Shown piece by piece: positions 42,450 to 51,240 of a stretch of 64,000 bases of DNA. This stretch comes from Agromyces hippuratus. Lineage in GTDB: Bacteria; Actinomycetota; Actinomycetes; Actinomycetales; Microbacteriaceae. Both the position numbers and the translations under genes were made by a program. The DNA lies in contig NZ_JACCFI010000001.1 in assembly GCF_013410355.1 (NCBI RefSeq), positions 2,480,001-2,544,000 of the forward strand. Direction: 5' to 3'. Under the pieces are notes generated by a model that did not search any database, was not told the DNA's origin, and worked only from the letters and a program-made list of their open reading frames with translations. Within the stretch, counting starts at the first letter, position 1, and the number at the start of each line of letters is the position of its first letter.

Positions 42450-42453
42450 CCGC
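42433..42453. promoter_or_regulatory. 21-bp palindrome at methyltransferase stop/monooxygenase start
   Basis: GCGGATGCC and GGCATCCGC form perfect 9-bp arms whose 3-base centre is the TGA stop of the methyltransferase. The ATG of the monooxygenase lies in one arm. In mRNA this would be a hairpin over the start codon, opened by ribosomes finishing the upstream gene. Confidence 0.6.
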
Positions 42454-43155
42454 TCCCCAGACCACCTCGAGCCGCGAGGGGAATGCCCGTCGCACCGCCC
42501 AGCCGTCGGGCAGCACGGGGGCGAGTTCGCCCACCGTGTGGCTGCGGCGGATCGAGGTGAGCCCGTCTGGGCGGATGTACGATCCCGCGAGCAGGTTGCC
42601 CGCGAACGGCAGCGTGCCGAGCCAGAATCCCGCGTAGCCGAGCCTCGTGCGCTCGATGTCGCCGTGCACCGCGAGGCCGCCTGGGCCGAGCAGCAGTTCG
42701 CTGTCGCGCAGCAGCGCCCCGAACTCGCGGCCGTCGAGGTGGTGCAGCACGTGGTTCGAGACGACGAGGTCGAAGTGCTCGCCCTCGTCGACGAGGTCGC
42801 CGCTCATGGCGCGGCGGAGCGTCAGGCCGGGGGTCGGCGGCCGGGCCGACGCCCAGGCCGTCGCCCGCGCGTCGGGGTCGATCGCGGTGATCTCGAGGCG
42901 CAGGCCGTCTTCGTCCGCCCAGCGCAGCAGGCGCCGTGGCAGGTCGGCGCTGCCCGAGCCGATGTCGAGCAGCCGCGTGCGCCAGACCGGCGACAGCCGA
43001 GGCCGGATCCAGCGCAGGTACACGGCCCGCTCCCCCGAGACGACGGCGTTCACGAGCCGGAACCGCTCGTACGTCTTCGCGAGCATCACGGGGTCGGCGT
43101 CGGGCCCGTCCATCAGCTCCTGCGCCTCGGCGTCGCGCGCCCGGAGCGACCTCAT
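42442..43155 (-). CDS. class I SAM-dependent methyltransferase of the T3PKS cluster
   Basis: 237 residues. SAM-binding motif I is LLDIGSGSADLPRRLL (about 62-77), with AIDPDARA as motif II and DLVVSNHVLHHLDG as motif IV. It sits between the type III PKS (25-base gap) and the monooxygenase. Such trios with a type III PKS are common in Microbacteriaceae and are thought to methylate and hydroxylate an alkylresorcinol or alkylpyrone product. Exact site unknown. Confidence 0.9.
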   Translation of the reverse strand: MRSLRARDAEAQELMDGPDADPVMLAKTYERFRLVNAVVSGERAVYLRWIRPRLSPVWRTRLLDIGSGSADLPRRLLRWADEDGLRLEITAIDPDARATAWASARPPTPGLTLRRAMSGDLVDEGEHFDLVVSNHVLHHLDGREFGALLRDSELLLGPGGLAVHGDIERTRLGYAGFWLGTLPFAGNLLAGSYIRPDGLTSIRRSHTVGELAPVLPDGWAVRRAFPSRLEVVWGADA

Positions 43156-43180
43156 GCCGGCCCGCCGAGGAACACGACCG

Positions 43181-44323
43181 TCACACCCGAACGGTCAGGA
43201 GCGCCGACTCGACGGTCAGCCCCGGCCCGAACGCCATCGCGGCGACCCGGTCGCCGTCGGCGGCGGCATCCGAGTGCAGGATGTTGCGCAGCACGAACAG
43301 CACCGTCGCGCTCGACATGTTCCCGTAGTCGCGCAGGGTCTCTCTGGCCGGCACGAGCTGCGCCTCGGTGAGCACGAGCCGCGACTCGACCTTGTCGAGG
43401 ATGCTGCGCCCGCCCGGGTGGATCGCCCAGTGCTCCACGGCGTCGGAGGCAGCGTCGCTCGCGAGCGCCGCTGCGAGCGCGTCGTCGTGCGCGAAGAGCG
43501 GCTCGAGCGCGCCCGTGATGTGGTCGTCGATGATCGCGGGGATCGCGTTCGAGAGCACCATCTCGAAGCCGTGGTCGCCGATCTTCCACGCCATGTCGCC
43601 CTCGCCGACCGGCGTGATGCGGGTGGCGAATCGGTCGAGGTCGAAGGCCCGCTCACCCGGTTCGGTCGGCCGCGCGGTGACGATGGCCGAGCCTGCACCG
43701 TCGGCGAAGAGCGACGACGCCACGATCGTGTCGGGGTCGTTCGACGCGCGCAGGTGCAGCGTGCAGAGCTCGACGGAGACGACGAGCACGACGGCCGAGG
43801 CATCCGCCTTCGCCAGTTGCGACGCGATGCGCAGCGCCGGGATCGATGCGTAGCAGCCCATGAACCCGAGGTGGTACCGCTCGACGCCGGGGTTCAGGCC
43901 CAGGTCGCGGGCGATCATGAAATCGGGGCCGGGGGCGTAGAAGCCGGTGCACGAGACGGTGATGACATGCGTGACATCGGATGCCTCGATGCCCGGCGTC
44001 GCCTCGATGGCGGCGCGGCCCGCCTCGACGTAGAGCCGCGTCGCGTGCTCGGCGTAGAGCTCGTTGCGCACCTTGGTGCCCGGCAGCAGCAGCTCACCCG
44101 ACTCGGCGTCGAAGAACACCGGGTCGTCGGGGTGCGCGTCCCAGCGCAGCTCGTCGAGCACCGAGTGCCGGCGTTCGATGCCCGAGACGTTGAACGAGGT
44201 GGCGACGATGCGCTGACCCAGCCGACCGAGGCCGGGCTGGGCCGCGAACACGTCGCGCACCTCGTCCTGCACGAGCACCGTCGCCGGCACCGCGGTGGAC
44301 AGTCCCCTCAGGGTGACGGTCAT
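43181..44323 (-). CDS. type III polyketide synthase
   Basis: 380 residues of the chalcone/stilbene synthase fold. The catalytic Cys is about Cys157 in FMGCYASIPAL, the His lies in WAIHPGG, and the Asn in DYGNMSSATV, so the triad is complete. These homodimeric cytoplasmic enzymes extend an acyl-CoA starter with malonyl-CoA; bacterial relatives make alkylresorcinols, alkylpyrones or tetrahydroxynaphthalene. First gene of a three-gene operon. The ATG lacks a clear ribosome site. Confidence 0.93.
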   Translation of the reverse strand: MTVTLRGLSTAVPATVLVQDEVRDVFAAQPGLGRLGQRIVATSFNVSGIERRHSVLDELRWDAHPDDPVFFDAESGELLLPGTKVRNELYAEHATRLYVEAGRAAIEATPGIEASDVTHVITVSCTGFYAPGPDFMIARDLGLNPGVERYHLGFMGCYASIPALRIASQLAKADASAVVLVVSVELCTLHLRASNDPDTIVASSLFADGAGSAIVTARPTEPGERAFDLDRFATRITPVGEGDMAWKIGDHGFEMVLSNAIPAIIDDHITGALEPLFAHDDALAAALASDAASDAVEHWAIHPGGRSILDKVESRLVLTEAQLVPARETLRDYGNMSSATVLFVLRNILHSDAAADGDRVAAMAFGPGLTVESALLTVRV

Positions 44324-44390
44324 GACTCAGCGCCGGCAACCGAGCGGATGCCGGGACAGGACTCGCATGAGGCTCGCAGTCCCTCGCCGG

Positions 44391-44759
44391 TCAGGAGAGC
44401 AGCTTCGCCTTGGCGGCAGCGAACTCCTCGGGCGTGAGGATGCCCTGCTGCTGCAGCGCGGCGAGCTTCTGCAGCTCGGCGACGACGTCGACGCCGGCCG
44501 GCGCTGCGGGAGCCGCAACCGCCTGCTGCGCCGCGACGCCCATGGCGGCCTGCTGCTGCGAAACGGCCTGCTGGGCCGCGGCATCCATCTGCGCCTGCTG
44601 CTGCTGCGCCTCGTACTGCTGCTGCTCGTACTGGTCTTGGGCCTTCTGCTGCTGGTGTCGCTGCACGCTGCCGCTGACTGCGGTGGCGGTGCCGGCGACG
44701 ACGGCGGTGCGAGCGGCCATGCCGATCAGTCCCGGGCGTCCCATTCTTCTGAGCGGCAT
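44391..44759 (-). CDS. SHOCT domain protein
   Basis: 122 residues: one short hydrophobic segment (about 12-30), a Gln/Ala-rich probable coiled coil (about 33-80, with runs such as QQQYEAQQQQAQ), then a SHOCT domain (about 92-122: LQKLAALQQQGILTPEEFAAAKAKLL). SHOCT is a short C-terminal oligomerisation module. It starts 4 bases after the DUF6325 gene with AGGAAG upstream; the two genes commonly occur together. Confidence 0.85.
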   Translation of the reverse strand: MPLRRMGRPGLIGMAARTAVVAGTATAVSGSVQRHQQQKAQDQYEQQQYEAQQQQAQMDAAAQQAVSQQQAAMGVAAQQAVAAPAAPAGVDVVAELQKLAALQQQGILTPEEFAAAKAKLLS

Positions 44760-44763
44760 CTTC

Positions 44764-45192
44764 CTACTCCTCTTCTGCTTCGGCGAGCGCGGCGTTCACG
44801 ACGGGTGCCGGGATTCGTTCGGTCTGCAGCACGATGCCGCCCGACTGGGCGAACTTCGACGCGAGGCGCTTCGCCCACACGAGTTCGATCGCGAGCAGTG
44901 CGCCCGAGGTGCCCGGGGGGATGCCCTGGGCGAGCTCGTGGGCGTCTTCTTCGGCCACGAGGCCGATCGCCTCGAGCTCGACCGTGCCGAACCCGTACTC
45001 GTCGCTCACCTGATCGAATTCGGTGATCAGCACCGAGCCGTCGAGTTCGCGAGAGATCACGAGGAAGTCGAGCAACCGGATCTCACCGCCCTCGACCAGT
45101 TCGCCGATCGCCTCGAGGGTGCCCGGGTCTGGGCGGTCGCCCTCGAACCCCACCACATACAGCTCTACTGGGCCGTATTCGAACTCCGCCAT
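44764..45192 (-). CDS. DUF6325 family protein
   Basis: 142 residues, cytoplasmic and strongly acidic. The opening EFEYGPVELYVVGFEGDRPD and the GEIRLLDFLVISRELDG segment are diagnostic of DUF6325 (a DUF1269-like ferredoxin-fold group). Function unknown. GGGGAGA lies 4-5 bases before the ATG. Minus-strand TAGTCT (45223 to 45218) is a plausible -10 for this two-gene operon. Confidence 0.85.
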   Translation of the reverse strand: MAEFEYGPVELYVVGFEGDRPDPGTLEAIGELVEGGEIRLLDFLVISRELDGSVLITEFDQVSDEYGFGTVELEAIGLVAEEDAHELAQGIPPGTSGALLAIELVWAKRLASKFAQSGGIVLQTERIPAPVVNAALAEAEEE

Positions 45193-45275
45193 GATCTCCC
45201 CAATCTCACGTGGTTGCAGACTACGCGCGCGCAGGCCTCAAAAGCCAGAGCGGCGCGGTGAATCCCCGCGGAACG

Positions 45276-46472
45276 TCAGGTTCGCTCCGGATGCGGGTCG
45301 CCCGACAGCCTCCGCAGCGGCCCCGAGCGTTCGTCGGGTTCGAGCAGCAGCGCCCGCACGAGCAGCGTCAACGGGATGCAGAGGATCGCCCCGATCGGCC
45401 CGATCACGAGGGTCCAGAACACGACGGAGAAGAACGTCAGCGTGAGGCTGAGCCCCACGGCGTCGCTCACGAACTTCGGCTGCACGAGCACCTGCAGCAC
45501 GACGTTGATGACGCAGTAGGCGGCCACCACGGCGAGGGCGAGCGGCCACCCGCCGACCACGAGCGCGAGCACCGCCGGCGGAATGAGGCCGATCACGAAG
45601 CCGATGTTCGGGATGAAGTTCGTGACGAACGCGAGGATCGCCCACACGATCGGGATCGGCACGCCGATCCACCAGAGGAACAGGCCGTCGAGCACGGCGA
45701 CGACGAGCCCGAAGCTCGCGTTCACGACGTAGTAGCGGCGCACACCCGAGAAGTAGCGGGCGCCGATCCTGTCGCCCGCCGGGGTGCCGAAGACCCGGTC
45801 GCCGCGGCTGAGGCCCGAGGCATCCGCCGCCATGAAGATGACGTAGGCCAGCACGAAGAAGAACGCGGTCGCGGCGCCGAGCACGGCATCGGCGACGCCC
45901 GCGGCGAAGGCCAGCAGGGTCTTCGGGTCGATCGCGGCGGCAGCCGACGTGGCCGCCTCGCTCGTCATTCCGAGCGACGTGAGCCAGTCGTACACGGCCT
46001 GCACGGTCGTCGCGAGCTCGTCGGCGTAGTCGGGCAGCATGCCGATGAATTGAGCGGATGCCACGACGAGCAGCGTGCCGAGGATCGCGAGGATCAGGTA
46101 CGCGACGACGATGACCGCGGTCGTCGCGAGCCAGCTCGGCCAGCCCCGACGCTCGAGCGGGCGGCGCACCGGGTGGGCGATGATCACCACGACCGCGGCG
46201 ACCGCGGCGGGGGCGAGGATGTCGCGGGCGAACCACACTCCGGCGAAGACGATGCACGCGGCGGCGATCGTGATGAGCACCCGGGTGCCGTGGGCGAGAC
46301 CGCCGGCGGCAGCACGGGGTGTCGGCGGCTCGACCGCGGCAGCCGGCGGTGCGGCCGACGACTCGGTCGGCACGTCCGCCTGCGCCGCGACGTGCGCCCC
46401 GGTCGGCGCCGCGACGTGCGCCCCGGTCGGCGTCTCGTCTGCGGAGGGGTTCGGCCCCGCGGCATCCGTCAT
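45276..46472 (-). CDS. AI-2E family transporter
   Basis: 398 residues. The N-terminal 60 are Ala/Pro/Thr-rich and disordered, with a doubled PTGAHVAA. Seven to eight helices follow in the AI-2E/TqsA (PF01594) pattern, including AFVTNFIPNIGFVIGLIPPAVLAL and VQPKFVSDAVGLSLTLTFFSVVFW. Family members export AI-2 or act as Na+/H+ antiporters; no specific role can be assigned. The ATG overlaps the GAP gene stop by one base (TGATG). Confidence 0.88.
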   Translation of the reverse strand: MTDAAGPNPSADETPTGAHVAAPTGAHVAAQADVPTESSAAPPAAAVEPPTPRAAAGGLAHGTRVLITIAAACIVFAGVWFARDILAPAAVAAVVVIIAHPVRRPLERRGWPSWLATTAVIVVAYLILAILGTLLVVASAQFIGMLPDYADELATTVQAVYDWLTSLGMTSEAATSAAAAIDPKTLLAFAAGVADAVLGAATAFFFVLAYVIFMAADASGLSRGDRVFGTPAGDRIGARYFSGVRRYYVVNASFGLVVAVLDGLFLWWIGVPIPIVWAILAFVTNFIPNIGFVIGLIPPAVLALVVGGWPLALAVVAAYCVINVVLQVLVQPKFVSDAVGLSLTLTFFSVVFWTLVIGPIGAILCIPLTLLVRALLLEPDERSGPLRRLSGDPHPERT

Positions 46473-47143
46473 CAGAAGCTCCCGATGCCCTTGCCGATCA
46501 TGACCACGCCGATGACGAGGAGGAGCACCGCCATGACCGTCGCGTTGTTCTGCACGAGCCAGCCGCGGAGCGACTCGAGCGGGGCGGCCATCTTCGCCGA
46601 GGCGAGGAGGTAGGCGATCACGGGCACCGCGACCGAGCACGCGGCGATGAGCGTGAAGATCACGATCACGAGCGTGATCTCGCCGCCGTTCAGGCCCGCC
46701 GTGCCGATGAGCACACCGGCGCCGGCGGCCATGAGCAGGTTCTTCGGGTTGACCGCGGAGAGCAGGAAGCCGAGCACCGCTCCGCGCATCGTGGTCATCG
46801 AGTCGATCGCCGACATCCACTTCGGCAGCGCCGCCGCCTCGCCGTCCTTCGGGCGACCGCGCCACTGCTTCAGGGCGAGGAACAGCAGGCCAGCACCGAG
46901 CAGGAGCTTGATCACGCCGGAGATCGGCTTCGCGGCATCCGGGTCCTGTTCGGGGATGATCGAGGCGAGCAGCGTGAAGACGACGACCGCGACCACGATG
47001 CCGAGCACCCAGCCGATCATGAACCCGACGCTCGTGCCCTTCGCCTTCGGCGAGAGCAGCATGAGGATCGCCGCGATGATCGGGATCGGGCTGATCGCGA
47101 TGCCGAGTGCGAGCGGCAGGATGCCGCCGATGACCTCGCCCAT
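46472..47143 (-). CDS. GAP/Sap family membrane protein (LysE-like)
   Basis: 223 residues with six helices, matching the GAP (Sap, sulfolipid-addressing) family of the LysE superfamily: LALGIAISPIPIIAAILMLLSPKA opens the protein and LSAVNPKNLLMAAGAG lies mid-way. Mycobacterial Sap is linked to export of glycolipids; other members of the superfamily export amino acids or ions. ATG 47143 has AGGAG 9 bases upstream. The larger open frame upstream is a shadow of the SulP gene. Confidence 0.85.
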   Translation of the reverse strand: MGEVIGGILPLALGIAISPIPIIAAILMLLSPKAKGTSVGFMIGWVLGIVVAVVVFTLLASIIPEQDPDAAKPISGVIKLLLGAGLLFLALKQWRGRPKDGEAAALPKWMSAIDSMTTMRGAVLGFLLSAVNPKNLLMAAGAGVLIGTAGLNGGEITLVIVIFTLIAACSVAVPVIAYLLASAKMAAPLESLRGWLVQNNATVMAVLLLVIGVVMIGKGIGSF

Positions 47144-47181
47144 GGATGTGTACTCCTGTCCGGCGGCAGCGCCGCCATCGT

Positions 47182-48837
47182 CTACCGCTGCTGCGGCGTG
47201 CTCGAGAGCACCGCGATCGCGGCGCGGTTGGTGTCGAAGATGCGGCGGTCGCCGAGGAGGCCGAGATCGGTCAGCCGCTCCCTGGCATCGGGCCGCACGC
47301 GGCTGAAGCCGAGTTCGATGCTGCGGGCGTCGAGCCAGGCGACGAGCGCCGTGAAGCTCTCGGCGCCGGTCACGTCGACGTCGGTGACGGCCTCCATGTC
47401 GATGACGACGTGCTGCACCGTGCCCTCGGGCACGGCCTTGACGGCCTTCTTCACGGCGTCGTCGAAGACCGAGCCGTTCGCGAAGAACAACGGGGCCGCG
47501 AGCCGGATGACGATCACGCCCGGCGCCGTCATGGTGCCGGGGGGCGCCTCGCCGAGGAGCGACTGGGTCGGCGAGTCGCCGGCCGCGAGCACGTCGATCG
47601 GCGGGTTCGCCGCGCGCTTCGCGAGGTTGATGAGCGCCAGCACGAACGCGACGAGGATGCCGGGGATCGATCCGACGAAGAGCGTCACGAGGAAGCAGAC
47701 GGCGGCGATCGCGAACTCGAACCGGTCGACCCGCCACAGCATGCGGAAGTCCCGGATGCCGAGCAGCGGCAGGATCGCGACGCCGACGATGGCGCCGATC
47801 GCGGGCGACGGGATGTCGGCGAGCAGCGCGGTGCCGAAGAGCAGCAGCAGCAGCGTGCCGACGGCGAGCACGAGCGACGGCAGCTGCGTGCGCGAACCCG
47901 CCTGGTCCATCGCCGCCGTGCGCGAGGTCGACGATCCCATGGCGAAGCTGCCGCTCGCGCCGGCGGCGACGTTGCCGAGGCCGAAGGCGAAGAGGTCGCG
48001 GTTCGGCCGCGTCGAGTAGTTGCGCTTCTCGCCGTACGAGCGGGAGACGAGCAGGCCCTCGGCCGTCGTGACCATCGTGAGCGCGATCGCCGACGGCACG
48101 AGCATGAGCCACATCGACCAGTCGATGACGGGCCAGGTGAACGCGGGCGGACCTGCCGGCACCTCGCCCAGCACGTCGACGCCGGCGTCGTCGAGATCGG
48201 CGAGCACGACCGCGATCGTCGCGACGACGAGCACGATGAGCGCCCATGGCACGAGCCGCAGGTATCGCTGGCCGACGATGAGCACCGCGACCGAGAGCGC
48301 CGCGATGACGAACGACCACGGGTTGGTCGTGCCGAGTCCGGTCACGAGCCCGCCGACCTTGTCGACGAACTCGCCGCCCGAGTCGATCTTCACGCCCAGC
48401 ATCTTCGCGATCTGGCTCACGAGGATGTCGAGCGCGAGACCGCCGACGAAGCCCACGAGGATCGGCTTCGAGAGGAAGTTCGCGATGAAGCCGAGCTTGA
48501 ACACCGACATGAGCACGAAGAGGATGCCGCAGATGATCGCCTGCGCGAGCGCGAGCGTCGAGTAGTCGGCGCTGCCGGCGGTCGCGAGCCCGCCGAGGGA
48601 CGAGGCGACGAGGGCGGCGGCCGCGGCATCCGGTGACACGACCAGCTGTCGCGACGAGACGACGAGCGCGTAGATGACGGTCGGCACGATGAGCGCGTAG
48701 AGGCCGGCGGTCGGCGGCAGGCCGGCGATCTGCGCGTAGCCGATGTTCAGCGGGATCGCGATCGCGAGCAGAGTGACGCCCGCGGTCAGCTCGCGTACGA
48801 CGTTCCTCCTGCTGAGTCCTGCCAGCGGTTTCTGCAC
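47182..48837 (-). CDS. SulP family anion transporter with STAS domain
   Basis: 551 residues: about 12-14 helices (1-420) with the SulP signature GLPPTAGLYALIVPTVIYAL near 38-57, then a STAS domain (about 435-545, VIDMEAVTDVDVTGAESF). SulP proteins carry sulfate, bicarbonate or dicarboxylates. No carbonic anhydrase or sulfate-assimilation gene is adjacent. The GTG start at 48837 is preceded by GGAGGGGG. First gene of a likely operon with GAP and AI-2E genes. Confidence 0.92.
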   Translation of the reverse strand: MQKPLAGLSRRNVVRELTAGVTLLAIAIPLNIGYAQIAGLPPTAGLYALIVPTVIYALVVSSRQLVVSPDAAAAALVASSLGGLATAGSADYSTLALAQAIICGILFVLMSVFKLGFIANFLSKPILVGFVGGLALDILVSQIAKMLGVKIDSGGEFVDKVGGLVTGLGTTNPWSFVIAALSVAVLIVGQRYLRLVPWALIVLVVATIAVVLADLDDAGVDVLGEVPAGPPAFTWPVIDWSMWLMLVPSAIALTMVTTAEGLLVSRSYGEKRNYSTRPNRDLFAFGLGNVAAGASGSFAMGSSTSRTAAMDQAGSRTQLPSLVLAVGTLLLLLFGTALLADIPSPAIGAIVGVAILPLLGIRDFRMLWRVDRFEFAIAAVCFLVTLFVGSIPGILVAFVLALINLAKRAANPPIDVLAAGDSPTQSLLGEAPPGTMTAPGVIVIRLAAPLFFANGSVFDDAVKKAVKAVPEGTVQHVVIDMEAVTDVDVTGAESFTALVAWLDARSIELGFSRVRPDARERLTDLGLLGDRRIFDTNRAAIAVLSSTPQQR

Positions 48838-48913
48838 CGGTCCCCCTCCGTCTGCTCACAACGACACTAGCGAGCGGATGCCTCGTGGCGCCGCTCGCCT
48901 CGCACCGCGTCGT

Positions 48914-48951
48914 GTCGGCGCCGTCAGTCGGCGCCGTCAGTCGGCGCCGAC
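48914..48951. repeat. 13-bp tandem repeat spanning a stop codon
   Basis: GTCGGCGCCGTCA occurs at 48914 and 48927, with a third partial copy at 48940. The second copy contains the stop (TCA, 48937-48939) of the ClC gene; the first copy duplicates that stop 13 bases downstream. Confidence 0.85.
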
Positions 48952-50244
48952 GGGTGCCGAGGGGGTCGGTGCGGCCTCAGGGTCCTTCTTCGGCGGCAGG
49001 ATCCGGAACTCCGGCGCCCCGGTGACGAGGAGCCAGGCCGGCAGCACGATCACGCAGAGCATCGGCAGGATCGTGATGTCGCCGGCGACGGCGACGGCGA
49101 CGAAGATCGCGATCCACCCGTCGCGGGTGACGACGAGCAGCACGCCGACGATCGCGCAGCCGACCGCGAGTCCGAGCGGCAGCGACGGGATCAGGGCGTG
49201 CCCCAGCATGCCGAGCGCGACCCCGATGAAGGTGGCGGGGAAGACGCGACCGCCGCGGAACAGCGAGCTCGCCGCGATGAGCAGCGCGAGGATCTTGATG
49301 CCCGCGATCGCCGCGAGCTGCGGTGCGTCGTAGGCGTCGGGGTCGTTGAGGAGTTCGCCGATCTCCTCGAGGCCCTTGAACATCGTGATCGGACCGCCGA
49401 GCAGGCCGAGGAGTCCGAGCAGGAGCCCGCCGGCCGTGGCGATGAGCACCGGATGCCGCAGCGAGTGCATCGCCCGGTAGATGATCGGGAACGCGGCGAG
49501 CATCGCCAGGCCGATGACCGCGGCGGCCGACGCGACGATCGCGCCGGTGAGGAGGTCGAGCGCCTGCGGTGCGCCGTACGGCGGCAGGCTGAACGTGAAC
49601 AGCGGGGCGCCGACGAGCCGCATGGTGAAGGCGCCGGCACCGGCCGCGACGAGCGGGAGGAACAGGCGGTCCCAGAGTGCGCCGCCCGACTTCAGCGCCG
49701 CGACGATTCCGGTGAAGACGAGCGCGGCGGCAACGGGGGTGCCGAAGAGCGCACCGATCGTGGCGGAGGCCGCGAGCAGCACCGTGAGCTGCTTCGGCAC
49801 CGAGGGGATGAGTCGTGCGATGACCGCCACCATGAGCGCCGTGTTGACGGCGATGATCGGGTTCTCGGGGCCGAGACTCACGCCGCCGGCGAGGGCGAGC
49901 ACGGTCACGAGGAGCAGACCGGGCAGGTTCTTGAGCGGCTGGGGCTCCTCGACGAGCTCGGTCGTCGCGGAGTCGGGGCCGCCGTGGCCGGGCACGTAGC
50001 GCAGCACGAGACCGACCGCGAGACCGGTGATCGTGAGCACGAGCACGATCCACCATCCCGACGGGTCGACGCCGAGCGCATCGGGCAGGGCGTCCCAGAG
50101 GGCCGACTGCAGCACCGCCGCGAGCCGGTCGAGCCCGAAGAGGATGAGCGCGGAGACCACGCCGATCGCGAGCGCGGGGATCGCGAGGAGGAGCAGGCGC
50201 TTGGGCGTGACCTCGGGGTCGCGCGGCGGAATGGCGAGGCTCAC
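48937..50244 (-). CDS. ClC-type ion channel/transporter protein
   Basis: 435 residues with about 10-12 helices. PGHGGPDSATTELVEE replaces the canonical GSGIP segment, and LAGGVSLGPENPIIA corresponds to GREGP, so the selectivity-filter residues are altered; such proteins are labelled ion channel protein in actinobacteria. FRGGRVFPATFIGVALGMLGH matches the GxFxP region. The GTG start lies 2 bases after the MscS stop, so both are cotranscribed. The transported ion cannot be stated. Confidence 0.85.
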   Translation of the reverse strand: MSLAIPPRDPEVTPKRLLLLAIPALAIGVVSALILFGLDRLAAVLQSALWDALPDALGVDPSGWWIVLVLTITGLAVGLVLRYVPGHGGPDSATTELVEEPQPLKNLPGLLLVTVLALAGGVSLGPENPIIAVNTALMVAVIARLIPSVPKQLTVLLAASATIGALFGTPVAAALVFTGIVAALKSGGALWDRLFLPLVAAGAGAFTMRLVGAPLFTFSLPPYGAPQALDLLTGAIVASAAAVIGLAMLAAFPIIYRAMHSLRHPVLIATAGGLLLGLLGLLGGPITMFKGLEEIGELLNDPDAYDAPQLAAIAGIKILALLIAASSLFRGGRVFPATFIGVALGMLGHALIPSLPLGLAVGCAIVGVLLVVTRDGWIAIFVAVAVAGDITILPMLCVIVLPAWLLVTGAPEFRILPPKKDPEAAPTPSAPVGAD

Positions 50245-50246
50245 GA

Positions 50247-51062
50247 TCAGATCCTGTCTGCGGGGGTGAGTGGCGCGGTCGGCACGTCGCTCGTCACCAC
50301 GGCGTCGAACGAGTGGGATGCCAGCGCGTCGGCGACGGCATCGACGACCGCGGAGCGCACGGCGACGCCGTGCAGGGGGTGGTGCCAGAACTGGACGTGG
50401 AGCACGGTGCGCTCCGGGGTGCGCGCGATGGTGCGCAGGATGAGCGGCTCATGGCGGTGCACCCCCGTCGCGGCGGTGGCCGCGTCGACGACGACGGTGC
50501 CGACCTCGTCGACGGAGGGCCCCCCGGTCGCGACCCGCACCTCGACGGTGCTCCGACGTGCGCCGTGCGCGCTGTTGTTCACGAGCGGGTTCTGCAGCAC
50601 GCTGGAGTTCGGCAGATGCACGGTCTGCCCGTCGACGGTGCGCACGACGACGGAGCGGCCGTTCAGTTCCTGCACGATGCCGACGGTGCCGTCGCTCTCG
50701 ATCTCGTCGCCGATCGAGATCGGACGGCGGGTCTGCAGCACCACACCTGCGGCGAAGTTGTCGGCGATGCCGCGCAGCACCAGCACGAGCACCACGCCGA
50801 CGATGATCGCGACGGCGATGAGCGGCTGGATCGAGGCGCCGAAGAAACTGAGCGCGATGCCGACCCCGAGCAGGATGATCGCGTAGTTCACGACGCGCAC
50901 GATGAGCGTCTGCAGGGCCGGGGTGAGCGCGGGAACCTTCGCGAGCAGCTTGCGGGTGCCCTTGCGGGCGAACACTGCGAGCAGCCACGTGGCGAGCGCC
51001 GTGAGCAGGGCGAGGCCGAGGCTCCATCCGTCGATGTCGAGCGATGCCACCCAGTCCGCCAC
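50247..51062 (-). CDS. MscS family mechanosensitive channel
   Basis: 271 residues. Three helices (about 15-35, 55-80, 85-110) precede the conserved MscS beta-domain: GIADNFAAGVVLQTRRPISIGDEIE and VQELNGRSVVVRTVDGQTVHLPNS. Small-type MscS channels release solutes on hypo-osmotic shock. The GTG at 51062 follows GGGAGGGGAAC; the upstream extension of the frame lacks start signals. Heads an operon with the ClC-type gene. Confidence 0.9.
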   Translation of the reverse strand: MADWVASLDIDGWSLGLALLTALATWLLAVFARKGTRKLLAKVPALTPALQTLIVRVVNYAIILLGVGIALSFFGASIQPLIAVAIIVGVVLVLVLRGIADNFAAGVVLQTRRPISIGDEIESDGTVGIVQELNGRSVVVRTVDGQTVHLPNSSVLQNPLVNNSAHGARRSTVEVRVATGGPSVDEVGTVVVDAATAATGVHRHEPLILRTIARTPERTVLHVQFWHHPLHGVAVRSAVVDAVADALASHSFDAVVTSDVPTAPLTPADRI

Positions 51063-51240
51063 GTTCCCCTCCCGATGCGAGAGTACCGGCGCGGGCGCCC
51101 CGCCACGGGGATTCGCGCCGCCACGCTCGCACGACCGGCGCCCGCGCGGCATGTGGACGCGCGACCACGCCACGCGATAGGTTCGCCTCAGCGGCGCTCT
51201 ATGGGGGGCGTTCATTCACAGTGAAAGGCTGCACACGCAC

